DNA of 38,322 bases, taken from contig CADBIY010000013.1 of assembly GCA_902794895.1 (NCBI GenBank), positions 1-38,322 of the forward strand, in the 5' to 3' direction. The notes under the pieces were generated by a model. That model was not told where the DNA came from and made no database searches. It saw only the letters and a program-made list of their open reading frames with translations. Positions 31,475-38,322 of this stretch are shown one piece after another (the stretch's first letter is position 1; the number at the start of each line of letters is the position of its first letter). The translations under genes were made by a program, and so were the position numbers. Source of the DNA: Candidatus Avelusimicrobium vaccinum. Its GTDB lineage: Bacteria; Elusimicrobiota; Elusimicrobia; Elusimicrobiales; Elusimicrobiaceae.

Positions 31475-32488
31475 ATGCATACAAAACTATTACTAATAGG
31501 AATTATTTTACTGGGAGGGGTTACGATGACAACCGCCAAAACATGGGATAAAGTATTTGCAAAAAGTGATGATGTAACCGTTAAGAAAGTGCATTTTAAG
31601 AACCGCTACGGCATTGAACTGGCCGGCGACTTATATATGCCGAAAGACGCGGATAACCAAAAACTGGCCGCTATTGCTATTAGCGGGCCGTTTGGCGCGG
31701 TAAAAGAACAATCTTCCGGCCTGTATGCCCAAACGCTGGCCGAACGCGGGTTTATTACGTTGGCCTTTGACCCTTCCTACACGGGGGAATCTTCCGGCGA
31801 ACCCAGAAACGTTGCCTCGCCCGATATTAACACGGAGGATTTTAGTGCCGCGGTGGATTATTTGTCCACGCATCCCCGGGTAGATGAAAACAAAATCGGT
31901 ATTTTGGGTATTTGCGGTTTTGGCGGTTTTGCGCTTAACGCGGCCGCTATGGATACGCGCATTAAAGCTACGGTGGCTTCCACCATGTACGATATGACGC
32001 GTGTGGCCGCCAACGGATATAACGATTCCATGGATGAAAAAGCCCGCTATGAATTATTAAAGCAGTTAAACGCGCAACGCACCGCGGACTACAAGGCCGG
32101 CACGTATGCTAAAGCCCCGGGATTACCGGAAAAACTTACCGGGCAGGAGCCGCAATTCGTGCAAGATTATTTTAATTATTACAAAACACCGCGCGGTTTC
32201 CACGCCCGTTCCATTAATTCCAATGGAAACTGGAATACCACGTCGTCTCTTTCGCTTATCAATATGCCTATTTTGCAACGCAGTAGCGAGATCCAAAGTG
32301 CGGTACTTATTGTCCATGGCGAAAAAGCCCATAGCCGCTATTTTGGGGAAGATGCGTTTAAAAAACTAAAAGGGAAGAATAAAGAACTGCTCATCATCCC
32401 GGGGGCCAGCCACGTGGACCTGTACGACAATATGCAAAAAATTCCCTTTGATAAATTGGAAAGTTTCTTTAAAACGAACTTAAAATAA
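31475..32488 (+). CDS. Exported alpha/beta hydrolase (dienelactone hydrolase-like)
   Basis: A 337-residue alpha/beta hydrolase with a signal peptide (hydrophobic 4-16, ending 'T-M-T-T-A'). The nucleophile elbow is G145-I-C147-G-F-G-G, so the nucleophile is cysteine rather than serine, as in dienelactone hydrolases. The acid and base lie in the last third: 'V-L-I-V-H-G-E' and 'I-P-G-A-S-H-V-D-L-Y'. Residues 'F-D-P-S-Y-T-G-E-S-S-G' form the oxyanion-side loop. TAGGAGG precedes the ATG. The MerR-type promoter suggests induction by a reactive compound, shared with the aldo/keto reductase at 34440. The natural substrate is unknown; lipid anchoring is not indicated. Confidence 0.85.
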   Translation: MHTKLLLIGIILLGGVTMTTAKTWDKVFAKSDDVTVKKVHFKNRYGIELAGDLYMPKDADNQKLAAIAISGPFGAVKEQSSGLYAQTLAERGFITLAFDPSYTGESSGEPRNVASPDINTEDFSAAVDYLSTHPRVDENKIGILGICGFGGFALNAAAMDTRIKATVASTMYDMTRVAANGYNDSMDEKARYELLKQLNAQRTADYKAGTYAKAPGLPEKLTGQEPQFVQDYFNYYKTPRGFHARSINSNGNWNTTSSLSLINMPILQRSSEIQSAVLIVHGEKAHSRYFGEDAFKKLKGKNKELLIIPGASHVDLYDNMQKIPFDKLESFFKTNLK

Positions 32489-32501
32489 TAGCTCACAGTG
32501 T

Positions 32502-32536
32502 ATAAACTGCCTCATTGTATTGAGGCAGTTTATTTT
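32502..32536 (+). terminator. Terminator after the alpha/beta hydrolase gene
   Basis: ATAAACTGCCTCA (32502-32514) pairs perfectly with TGAGGCAGTTTAT (32521-32533), 13 bp with a 6-nt loop, then TTT. Confidence 0.85.
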
Positions 32537-32569
32537 ATGCGGGATGCATACGCAATCCTTTTGTGAAAT

Positions 32570-34219
32570 TTAAAATTTGCGTGGAAGAGCAACAGTGCGG
32601 CAAGAATCAAAAATATCTAGTTTTTTGTCATACCATTTGCTGTCTACTTCCATAAGTGCCAGTAAAGAGTGTGATAAATTATCGTGGGAAAAAGTTTCTT
32701 CCGTCGCTTTTTTCTTCAAACAATCGTAGTCTATATGGCTGAATTTTTTCATTACTTCACTCATCCATACCAGCATAGGTACACTGGTTTGTTCTTTGGG
32801 AGCTATCAAATAAGGCAGACCATGCAAATAAATGCCGTTTTCTCCTAAAGATTCTCCATGATCGGATACATACAGTAGCCCGCTTTCATAAGCCGGAAAT
32901 TTTTTCAATATATCAATCACAGACGAAACAATATAGTCCGTGTACAAGATCGTATTGTCATACGTATTGATAATTTGCTCGTGGGTACAGGTCTGTATTT
33001 CTTCCGTATCACAGGTAGGCGTAAATTGCTTGAATTGGTCCGGGTATCTGCGATAATACGTTGGTCCATGACTACCAATTGTGTGCAACACAATAAAAGC
33101 GTGCCCTTTTAGATTGGTTAAAAACTGCTCTAGCCCTTCCAATAAAATTTCGTCATGGCAATACTTGCCGTCGCAAAACTGCTTGTTTGTTACGTCCATT
33201 TCTATATGGGGTACGCGCTCGCATACACCTTTGCACCCATTATCATTTTCCTTCCACAAAATTTCATACCCGGTTTGTTGCAAAAGATCTAATATATTTT
33301 CGGTGTATTTGGCTTCCGTGGGGTTAAAATCTTTGCGTGATAAGAAAGAAAAGATAGCCGGTACGGAAAACGCTGTATTGGTTCCGGCCGAGTGAACATG
33401 CCGAAAATTCACAATATCTTGTTTTTTAAGTTTAGGGTTGGTTTCATGTTCATAACCATTTAATGAAAAATTCATGGAACGGGCGGTTTCTCCTACAATA
33501 ACTACAAAAACGGTTTTCTTTTTATCCGAATACGGAACAAGCGTGGCATTTTCATCTAATTTCGTAAATGTACGTTTCATTTCATACTCTTTTTGGAAAT
33601 AACGAAAAGTGGCCCGTGTATAGTTAAGGGGATTAATAAGATGACGCACTTGGCGATTATTGCGCCCAAAGGAAGCATATTCTTTATACAAGAAAGGTAG
33701 CAGTACCAAAATGCATACTAGCAAAATCCCACACCGTTTGATTCTACCCCATACCTCGTTTTTAAACGAGTTAAAAGTAATCTTAATCCGTGCCAACCAA
33801 ATGGCAGGGAGAATGCCCAATAATATAAGCCACAATACAGAACGTACGGTAATTAAATCTTTTATTTCTCCAGGGTTGGTTTCAAATGTATTACGTATCA
33901 TGTCCGAATCAATAAATACGCCAAACTGATACATAAAATAATTGGTGGCGGCGGAAATAATAAGCAGTATTACAAGCAGCGGTTTGCCCACATACGGAAG
34001 AAGCAATAGACTAAAAAATAAATACAGTACTGTAAACAGCAGTAGCGGTATAGACAAGACAAATAAACCATTGGTAAAATTGGCAAAATCAGCATGCACC
34101 CACACAAAATGCCAGAAACTAAAGTTTAGAAACACCAAAAAATAGATGGAAACAATAGTTATTAAGTGAGTGGCTGAAAGTTCGGATCTGTTGCAGAAAT
34201 AAGAAAGTAAATTTTTCAT
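32570..34219 (-). CDS. Phosphoethanolamine transferase, EptA/MCR-like
   Basis: A 549-residue inner-membrane enzyme: five transmembrane helices in the first 180 residues, then a periplasmic sulfatase-fold domain. Catalytic features of lipid A phosphoethanolamine transferases are present: E244 in 'V-G-E-T-A-R', 'F-S-L-N-G-Y' after it, the phospho-acceptor threonine T282 in 'G-T-N-T-A-F-S-V-P', and the zinc motif 'S-D-H-G-E-S-L-G-E-N-G'. Paired cysteines ('C-K-G-V-C', 'F-C-D-G-K-Y-C', 'C-D-T-E-E-I-Q-T-C') match the disulfide pattern of EptA/MCR. It adds phosphoethanolamine from phosphatidylethanolamine to lipid A or core, lowering surface charge and affinity for cationic peptides such as polymyxin. 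Monocistronic, no clear ribosome site. Confidence 0.9.
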   Translation of the reverse strand: MKNLLSYFCNRSELSATHLITIVSIYFLVFLNFSFWHFVWVHADFANFTNGLFVLSIPLLLFTVLYLFFSLLLLPYVGKPLLVILLIISAATNYFMYQFGVFIDSDMIRNTFETNPGEIKDLITVRSVLWLILLGILPAIWLARIKITFNSFKNEVWGRIKRCGILLVCILVLLPFLYKEYASFGRNNRQVRHLINPLNYTRATFRYFQKEYEMKRTFTKLDENATLVPYSDKKKTVFVVIVGETARSMNFSLNGYEHETNPKLKKQDIVNFRHVHSAGTNTAFSVPAIFSFLSRKDFNPTEAKYTENILDLLQQTGYEILWKENDNGCKGVCERVPHIEMDVTNKQFCDGKYCHDEILLEGLEQFLTNLKGHAFIVLHTIGSHGPTYYRRYPDQFKQFTPTCDTEEIQTCTHEQIINTYDNTILYTDYIVSSVIDILKKFPAYESGLLYVSDHGESLGENGIYLHGLPYLIAPKEQTSVPMLVWMSEVMKKFSHIDYDCLKKKATEETFSHDNLSHSLLALMEVDSKWYDKKLDIFDSCRTVALPRKF

Positions 34220-34392
34220 ATCTGTGTTGTCGTTGTTATATACTAATATATTTTATCATTTTATAAGGCGCTTATCAACGTTTCCCTGTTTTCCTTCCAT
34301 TATTTGTTAAAATAAACGACAGCGGGCATGCATAAATACAATAGAGATATGAAATAATTTGAGTAAGTCAAAGAGTGTGAGGATATGGGGAC

Positions 34393-34423
34393 TTGACTTG
34401 GAGTCTGCTCCAACTGATACAAT
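34393..34423 (+). promoter_or_regulatory. MerR-type promoter/operator of the aldo/keto reductase operon
   Basis: TTGACT (34393-34398) and TACAAT (34418-34423) with a 19-bp spacer. The dyad ACTTGGAGT-CT-GCTCCAACT (34396-34404 and 34407-34415) matches in 7 of 9 arm positions. Spacing, -35, -10 and preceding TGA are identical to the promoter at 31428. Confidence 0.7.
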
Positions 34424-34439
34424 TTTTATAGGAGAAACT

Positions 34440-35288
34440 ATGAAAACTATTAAGTTAAACGACGGTAATTTAATCCCGCAATTTGGCACAGGGGTATTCC
34501 AGGTGCCGGACGGAAAAGAAACCTTTGACGTAGTTACAAATGCGCTTAATTTGGGCATCCGGCATATTGATACCGCCCATGCCTACCAAAACGAACGTAG
34601 TGTGGGAAAAGCCGTTAAAGAGAGCGGCATAGACAGAAAAGAAATTTGGATTACTACCAAACTCTGGCCCAGCGAATACGGCGAAGGAATTACCTCTCAA
34701 GCCATTGATAAAATGCTCAAACGCTTAGACACAAATTATATCGATTTGCTTCTTTTGCACCAGCAATTTGGCGATTATTTGGGCGCTTGGAAGGATATGG
34801 AGCGCGCCGTAAAAGACGGACGTGTCAAATCCATTGGGCTAAGCAATTTTGAGTCCCACCGCTTGGAAGAAGTGCTGGAACACGCCACCATTTACCCCTC
34901 TGTACTGCAAGTAGAATGTCACCCCTACTATCAGCAAAACGAACTTAAAAAAAGAATCGCCAAATACGGCACCGTCATTGAAAGCTGGTACCCTATTGGC
35001 CATGGAGACAAAGGCCTCATCCAAGAGCCGCTTTTTACGCGCCTAGCCCAAAAGTACCACAAAACCAATGTACAAATCATTTTGCGCTGGCACATCCAGG
35101 AAGGAACGATTGTTTTCCCGCGCACGATGAATCCCGTGCACATGAAGGAAAATTTGGACATCTTTGACTTTGAACTAACTAACGAGGAAATGAACGAAAT
35201 CCGCGCCCTGGATAACGGCAAGCGTTTCTTTACCATGACCTTGGAAGAACAAGAACGCAACCTGGGTGCTTGGAAACCGCAAGATTAA
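34440..35288 (+). CDS. Aldo/keto reductase
   Basis: A 282-residue AKR5-like (2,5-diketo-gluconate reductase/methylglyoxal reductase group) TIM-barrel enzyme using NAD(P)H. The catalytic tetrad is D44, Y49, K74, H107 ('D-T-A-H-A-Y', 'T-K-L-W', 'L-L-L-H-Q'). 'S-I-G-L-S-N-F' and 'V-E-C-H-P-Y-Y-Q-Q' are further AKR signatures, and 'P-R-T-M-N-P' replaces the usual 'P-K-S' coenzyme-phosphate loop, so the cofactor preference may differ. The start at 34440 has AGGAG (34430-34434); longer in-frame starts would run through the promoter. The MerR-type promoter fits a role in clearing reactive aldehydes. It heads an operon with the acetyltransferase that follows 1 bp later. Confidence 0.93.
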   Translation: MKTIKLNDGNLIPQFGTGVFQVPDGKETFDVVTNALNLGIRHIDTAHAYQNERSVGKAVKESGIDRKEIWITTKLWPSEYGEGITSQAIDKMLKRLDTNYIDLLLLHQQFGDYLGAWKDMERAVKDGRVKSIGLSNFESHRLEEVLEHATIYPSVLQVECHPYYQQNELKKRIAKYGTVIESWYPIGHGDKGLIQEPLFTRLAQKYHKTNVQIILRWHIQEGTIVFPRTMNPVHMKENLDIFDFELTNEEMNEIRALDNGKRFFTMTLEEQERNLGAWKPQD

Positions 35289-35289
35289 T

Positions 35290-35874
35290 ATGAACTACCA
35301 CAAAGGATATGTGTACGAACTGATGGACAAAGGCGGCCCGACGGACATCCGTGAGCCGTACTTTAAGGAAGCGGTGGACGAAATGATGCGGGCCAGAACA
35401 CTCTGCGCCAAAGCCAATGCCAAACTGCCCGACGACCCGACTTATGTGGCCGATTTGGAAGAATTATTCGGCCGCAAACTAGATGATGTGCGTATTCTCA
35501 CACCGTTCACATGCGATTTTGGCAACCGCGTCAAATTCGGCAAAGGGGTGTTTATCAATCACTCGGCTATTTTATCGGCTTCCGGCGGTATTGAGTTTGA
35601 AGACGGTGTAATGGCCGCCCCCGGGCTTAAAATCGCCACCATTAACCACGATATGTACGACCGTCATTTGACCTACACCTATGGCAAAGTACTCATTAAG
35701 AAAAACGCCTGGCTGGGGTTAGGCGCCACCATTTGCCCCGGAGTCACCATTGGCAAATACGCCGTGGTAGCCGCCGGAGCCGTGGTAACCAAAGATGTGC
35801 CCGATTATGCCGTTGTGGGTGGCGTACCGGCCAAAGTAATTAAAATGTTAGACCCCGATAAGATGAAGGATTAA
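35290..35874 (+). CDS. Sugar O-acetyltransferase, hexapeptide-repeat (MAT) family
   Basis: A 194-residue left-handed beta-helix acetyltransferase. The N-terminal helical MAT domain is about 1-60 ('M-M-R-A-R-T-L-C-A-K-A-N'), followed by hexapeptide turns ('V-K-F-G-K-G-V-F-I-N', 'W-L-G-L-G-A-T-I-C-P-G-V-T-I-G', 'A-V-V-A-A-G-A-V-V-T-K-D-V'), with the catalytic histidine in 'A-T-I-N-H-D' and an ending 'G-V-P-A-K-V-I-K'. The start at 35290 lies one base after the aldo/keto reductase stop; an in-frame ATG inside that gene (35266) is possible. It is co-transcribed with the reductase under the MerR-type promoter, which is an odd pairing. It differs clearly from the paralog at 26183. Confidence 0.9.
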   Translation: MNYHKGYVYELMDKGGPTDIREPYFKEAVDEMMRARTLCAKANAKLPDDPTYVADLEELFGRKLDDVRILTPFTCDFGNRVKFGKGVFINHSAILSASGGIEFEDGVMAAPGLKIATINHDMYDRHLTYTYGKVLIKKNAWLGLGATICPGVTIGKYAVVAAGAVVTKDVPDYAVVGGVPAKVIKMLDPDKMKD

Positions 35875-35900
35875 CCCTCTCTTCTCTTACTAAAAGCAAC

Positions 35901-35929
35901 GCCCCTTACTTAAGTGTAGGGGGTTTTTT
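35901..35929 (+). terminator. Terminator after the acetyltransferase gene
   Basis: CCCCTTAC (35902-35909) pairs with GTAGGGGG-side bases (35916-35923, one G-U pair), then TTTTTT. Confidence 0.75.
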
Positions 35930-36348
35930 AGTGTCCAAAAGCAGGTCGGGTTGCATAATAAAAAGTGCGCCAACATGGCTGTAGCTACGACGGTTGCAGT
36001 CCGTAATCCTTCCGATAATTTTTATACAAAAACTACTGAAAATGCTTAAAATTTAATGGTTTTTTGTTATTTAGTCATTACAAAAGATATAGTTTCATGC
36101 CCCAACGTCTCGGCGATACAAAGACAAGTTAGTCCTCGTTCCATCCCCTATTTCTTATACAAAAACTACTTTTGTTCATTTTTTCCTCTCGGGAAATTTA
36201 TCTTAATATTTTTTAATGGGGATAGGGATTCGCCCTTTTTCCATTAAATTCCCAAAATCCTGCCCAATTTGACGGCAAAAATCCGAACGCTAGCAGCAGA
36301 GAGGTGTTAAAAAGGTAGTTGATTATCTAAGTGTGCCCGTTTTTAATG
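35930..36348. other. About 420-bp intergenic region with a 16-bp direct repeat
   Basis: No gene seen. TTATACAAAAACTACT occurs twice in direct orientation (36022-36037 and 36155-36170), each preceded by a TTCC and a short A/T tract. The rest is A/T rich without clear hairpins. It may be an eroded duplication. Confidence 0.5.
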
Positions 36349-36357
36349 TGATAAAAT
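36349..36357 (+). promoter_or_regulatory. Extended -10 promoter of the efflux operon
   Basis: TGATAAAAT (TAAAAT at 36352-36357), 17 nt before the ATG, with AGGGAGA as ribosome site between; the same box as at cstA. Confidence 0.45.
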
Positions 36358-36374
36358 AACAATAGGGAGAAAAT

Positions 36375-37718
36375 ATGAAAAAACTATTCGGGTTACTGGT
36401 ATTATTTACTACAACAACCGTACTTTATGGGTTGGATATTTCTTCTTTGTCCTTGGCTGATTGTGAACGGGATGCGCTTAAATCTTCCGCACAACTGCAA
36501 GGGTTAGAAGCCCAAGTCCGTTCTGCGCGGGCACAAGAAAAAAGTGTGTCATCTTCGCTCTATCCGTCTTTATCGTTGGACGGGAAGGCGTCTTGGGTGT
36601 CGGAAGTTCCGACCTTAAAATTAGGTGGACAGAAATTGAAATTTGGCGATACGTGGGGATACTCCGTAGGACCGACCGCCAGTTATGTGCTGTTTGATAA
36701 CGGCGGGCGCAGTGCGCTTAAAAAAAGTGCCTCTAAAGCCGCCAGTGCCCAAGAACAATCGTATGAATTTGCACGCAAACAAATTTTATTACAAGTGCAA
36801 CAGGCCTATTTTTCCGTGCAACAACTTTTGCAACGTCTGGTATTGTTAAACGGGCAGTTGGAAGTAGCCCAAAAACAACTTTCCGATGTGCAATCGGCCT
36901 ATAAAGCGGGCGCAAAAAGCAAGTTAGATGTTTCCATAGCCCGTAAGCAAGTATTAAAAACACAAACCGCTATGAGCGGAGCCCGCAGTAGGTTGGCCGG
37001 ACAGTTGCGTACGTTATTTAAATTAACCGGTACCGATTATGGCATTGATCCCTCTTATCCGACGGATAAACGGCTTGCCGACGCCCAAGAAGAAAGTAAA
37101 ACTTCTACCGTCTTAAATACAGATCCGTTGGAAAGCACGCTCCAAGTCTTCCGTCCGTACAGCCAAAGCGAGTTTGATGAAAACTCGCCCAAATTGGCGG
37201 CGTTAGATGAAATGGCCCAGTATTACGAGTATTTGGCGAATAGTTATCAATCTTCTCTCTATCCGCGTGCTGTTTTGCAGGGCGGCGCGTATTTTGAATA
37301 CCCCAACGGAGCCATCCGCGAACACGTGTTTTTAGGGCGTGCGGGAGCGGCTGTTTCTGTTCCGCTTTTTGAAGGAGGCAAAGACCGCCAGCAAGCCAAG
37401 GCACAAAAGGAACTTGCCCGTGCAAAAACCTATGAAAAACAAGATGCAAAGCAAACGTTAGAAGCCTTGTTTTCGACCGCTAAAGATCGTCTGTATGGCC
37501 TGCAAGTACAAGAGAATTTGCTGAAAGATACAATTAAACAAGCTGATGAAACTGCCCGACTTACCTATCAGGCCTATAAAGCCGGGGCCGTTACTTTCTT
37601 TGAAGTAGACCGCGCCAATTTGGACTTGCTGGAGAGCCAACTTTCGTTGGCAGATGTGCAGGTGGAGGAACTAAATGAGTTAGCCATTTTGAATAGTTTA
37701 GCCAAGGAGACTTTATGA
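36375..37718 (+). CDS. TolC-family outer-membrane efflux protein
   Basis: A 447-residue TolC-like channel protein. A signal peptide covers about residues 1-18 ('F-G-L-L-V-L-F'). Two homologous halves each hold long heptad-rich helices (about 25-60, 118-225 and 325-440) and beta segments ('A-S-Y-V-L-F-D-N-G-G', 'A-A-V-S-V-P-L-F-E-G-G'), the classical outer-membrane efflux protein repeats. It would form the trimeric exit duct of a tripartite exporter, passing from the outer membrane into the periplasm. Its stop overlaps the ATG of the HlyD-type gene (ATGA), so the two are coupled; the pump should follow beyond the window. Confidence 0.93.
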   Translation: MKKLFGLLVLFTTTTVLYGLDISSLSLADCERDALKSSAQLQGLEAQVRSARAQEKSVSSSLYPSLSLDGKASWVSEVPTLKLGGQKLKFGDTWGYSVGPTASYVLFDNGGRSALKKSASKAASAQEQSYEFARKQILLQVQQAYFSVQQLLQRLVLLNGQLEVAQKQLSDVQSAYKAGAKSKLDVSIARKQVLKTQTAMSGARSRLAGQLRTLFKLTGTDYGIDPSYPTDKRLADAQEESKTSTVLNTDPLESTLQVFRPYSQSEFDENSPKLAALDEMAQYYEYLANSYQSSLYPRAVLQGGAYFEYPNGAIREHVFLGRAGAAVSVPLFEGGKDRQQAKAQKELARAKTYEKQDAKQTLEALFSTAKDRLYGLQVQENLLKDTIKQADETARLTYQAYKAGAVTFFEVDRANLDLLESQLSLADVQVEELNELAILNSLAKETL

Positions 37719-38322
37719 AAAAAAGAATTATTATCGCCGTAGTAGTGCTTTTAATTTTAGTAATTGTGGCGTTGACCTTTTTCCGCAGTACGCCGTTTCA
37801 TTATAGTGGAGTAGCAGAGGCAGTATCCGTGGATATTTCTGCCCGCTTGAGCGATACGATTCAAGAAATTTTGGTAGAAGAAGGATCCCCGGTGACGCAA
37901 GGCCAAGTAGTAGCACGCCTAACCTGTGATGCGGCAAATCTCAAAAAAGAAATTACGCAAACGGAGTTTAACCGCGCCGCCCAACTTTTAAAAACAACAG
38001 CAGGCTCAAGAGAAAATTATGATCTTAAAAAACATCAGTATGATGAGGCTGCCTTGCAGCAAAGCTGGTGTACGCTGACCAGTCCGTTAACCGGGCAAGT
38101 ACTCTATAAATACTACGAGCCGAATGAATTTATCAGTGCCGGTAAAAAAATGCTTACCGTCGCTAATTTAAAAGAACTGGACGTGTGGGTTTATGTGCCC
38201 TATGAAGAGCTGGCCCATCTGTCTATCGGGCAAGAAGTCAGCGGCTATTTGCCGGAAGCCAATAAAACTTTCAAAGGCCGCATTTTGGCGATCAACGACC
38301 AATCCGAATTTACGCCCAAAAA
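37715..38322 (+). CDS. HlyD/YbhG-type membrane fusion protein (partial, runs off the window)
   Basis: The first 202 residues of a periplasmic adaptor protein; the 3' end is cut by the window edge. It starts with a single N-terminal membrane helix (about 4-22, 'I-I-I-A-V-V-V-L-L-I'), then the first lipoyl half ('I-L-V-E-E-G-S-P-V-T-Q-G-Q-V-V-A-R-L'), a short helical hairpin (about 70-118), the second lipoyl half ('C-T-L-T-S-P-L-T-G-Q-V') and the start of the beta-barrel domain ('D-V-W-V-Y-V-P-Y-E-E-L'). The hairpin is unusually short for the family. AAGGAGA in the tolC 3' end is its ribosome site. Together with TolC it would link an ABC or other inner-membrane pump to the outer membrane. Confidence 0.9.
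   Translation, partial: MKKRIIIAVVVLLILVIVALTFFRSTPFHYSGVAEAVSVDISARLSDTIQEILVEEGSPVTQGQVVARLTCDAANLKKEITQTEFNRAAQLLKTTAGSRENYDLKKHQYDEAALQQSWCTLTSPLTGQVLYKYYEPNEFISAGKKMLTVANLKELDVWVYVPYEELAHLSIGQEVSGYLPEANKTFKGRILAINDQSEFTPK

Noticed and set aside
36022-36170. CRISPR-like repeat pair
   Set aside because: Only two 16-bp copies 133 bp apart, no regular spacer length and no cas genes.

Overview
The window looks like a chromosomal segment of a Gram-negative, fermentative, anaerobic bacterium, most likely a gut member of the Elusimicrobiota (Elusimicrobium/Avelusimicrobium-like). Reasons: a type IV pilin-like prepilin with the GFTLIELL leader and the 'Q-R-K-Y ... Y-T-G-D-F-x-x-L-D-V' style typical of that phylum; an outer-membrane/LPS gene set (Kdo/WaaP-type kinase, EptA-like phosphoethanolamine transferase, TolC, outer-membrane barrel-like protein); many anaerobe-type flavodoxin and 4Fe-4S redox proteins; and PEP/oxaloacetate fermentation genes. 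The phylum assignment is inference from protein style, not from a marker search. No rRNA, CRISPR array, insertion sequence, integrase or phage module was seen.

Layout. 1-950: a strongly built pilin transcription unit (promoter, hairpin leader, strong ribosome site, two stacked terminators). 996-9783: mostly housekeeping genes: flavin reductase, era, serC (opposite strand), a 928-aa secreted protein of unknown function, an aspartate-type aminotransferase followed 17 bp later by ATP-dependent pckA, and a SWIB-domain protein. 9892-14889: a MurP-like PTS EIIBC, a SplB-like radical SAM protein, a Sel1-type protein, an outer-membrane-like protein, tRNA-Arg(CCG) and an NhaC antiporter. 15023-18979: cinA and an overlapping methyltransferase-like gene, a KdkA/WaaP-like kinase and cysK.

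19022-28906 is rich in redox genes: a cytoplasmic flavodoxin divergent from an operon of iron-sulfur flavoprotein, metallo-beta-lactamase-fold hydrolase and cation diffusion facilitator; a lipoprotein-type flavodoxin immediately followed by a NapH-like membrane 4Fe-4S protein; a cupin; an acyl-ACP thioesterase; a YjbR/EVE-like protein; an acetyltransferase; and a CstA transporter with an FMN oxidoreductase. 28985-36374 is looser, with three intergenic stretches over 400 bp, a Bor-family lipoprotein with a membrane partner, a DUF2807 protein, a secreted alpha/beta hydrolase, the EptA-like enzyme, and an aldo/keto reductase plus acetyltransferase operon. 36375 to the end is a TolC-HlyD efflux operon cut by the window edge.

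Regulatory reading gave the most unusual signals. Two genes 3 kb apart (alpha/beta hydrolase and aldo/keto reductase) share a MerR-type promoter: TTGACT and TACAAT 19 bp apart with a dyad in the spacer. This suggests a common electrophile/aldehyde-stress regulon whose regulator lies outside the window. Four genes (era, serC, cysK, the YjbR-family gene) have a -10 hexamer ending only 6-7 nt before the ATG and no Shine-Dalgarno, so they may be leaderless. A perfect 18-bp palindrome lies between divergent serC and the 928-aa gene.
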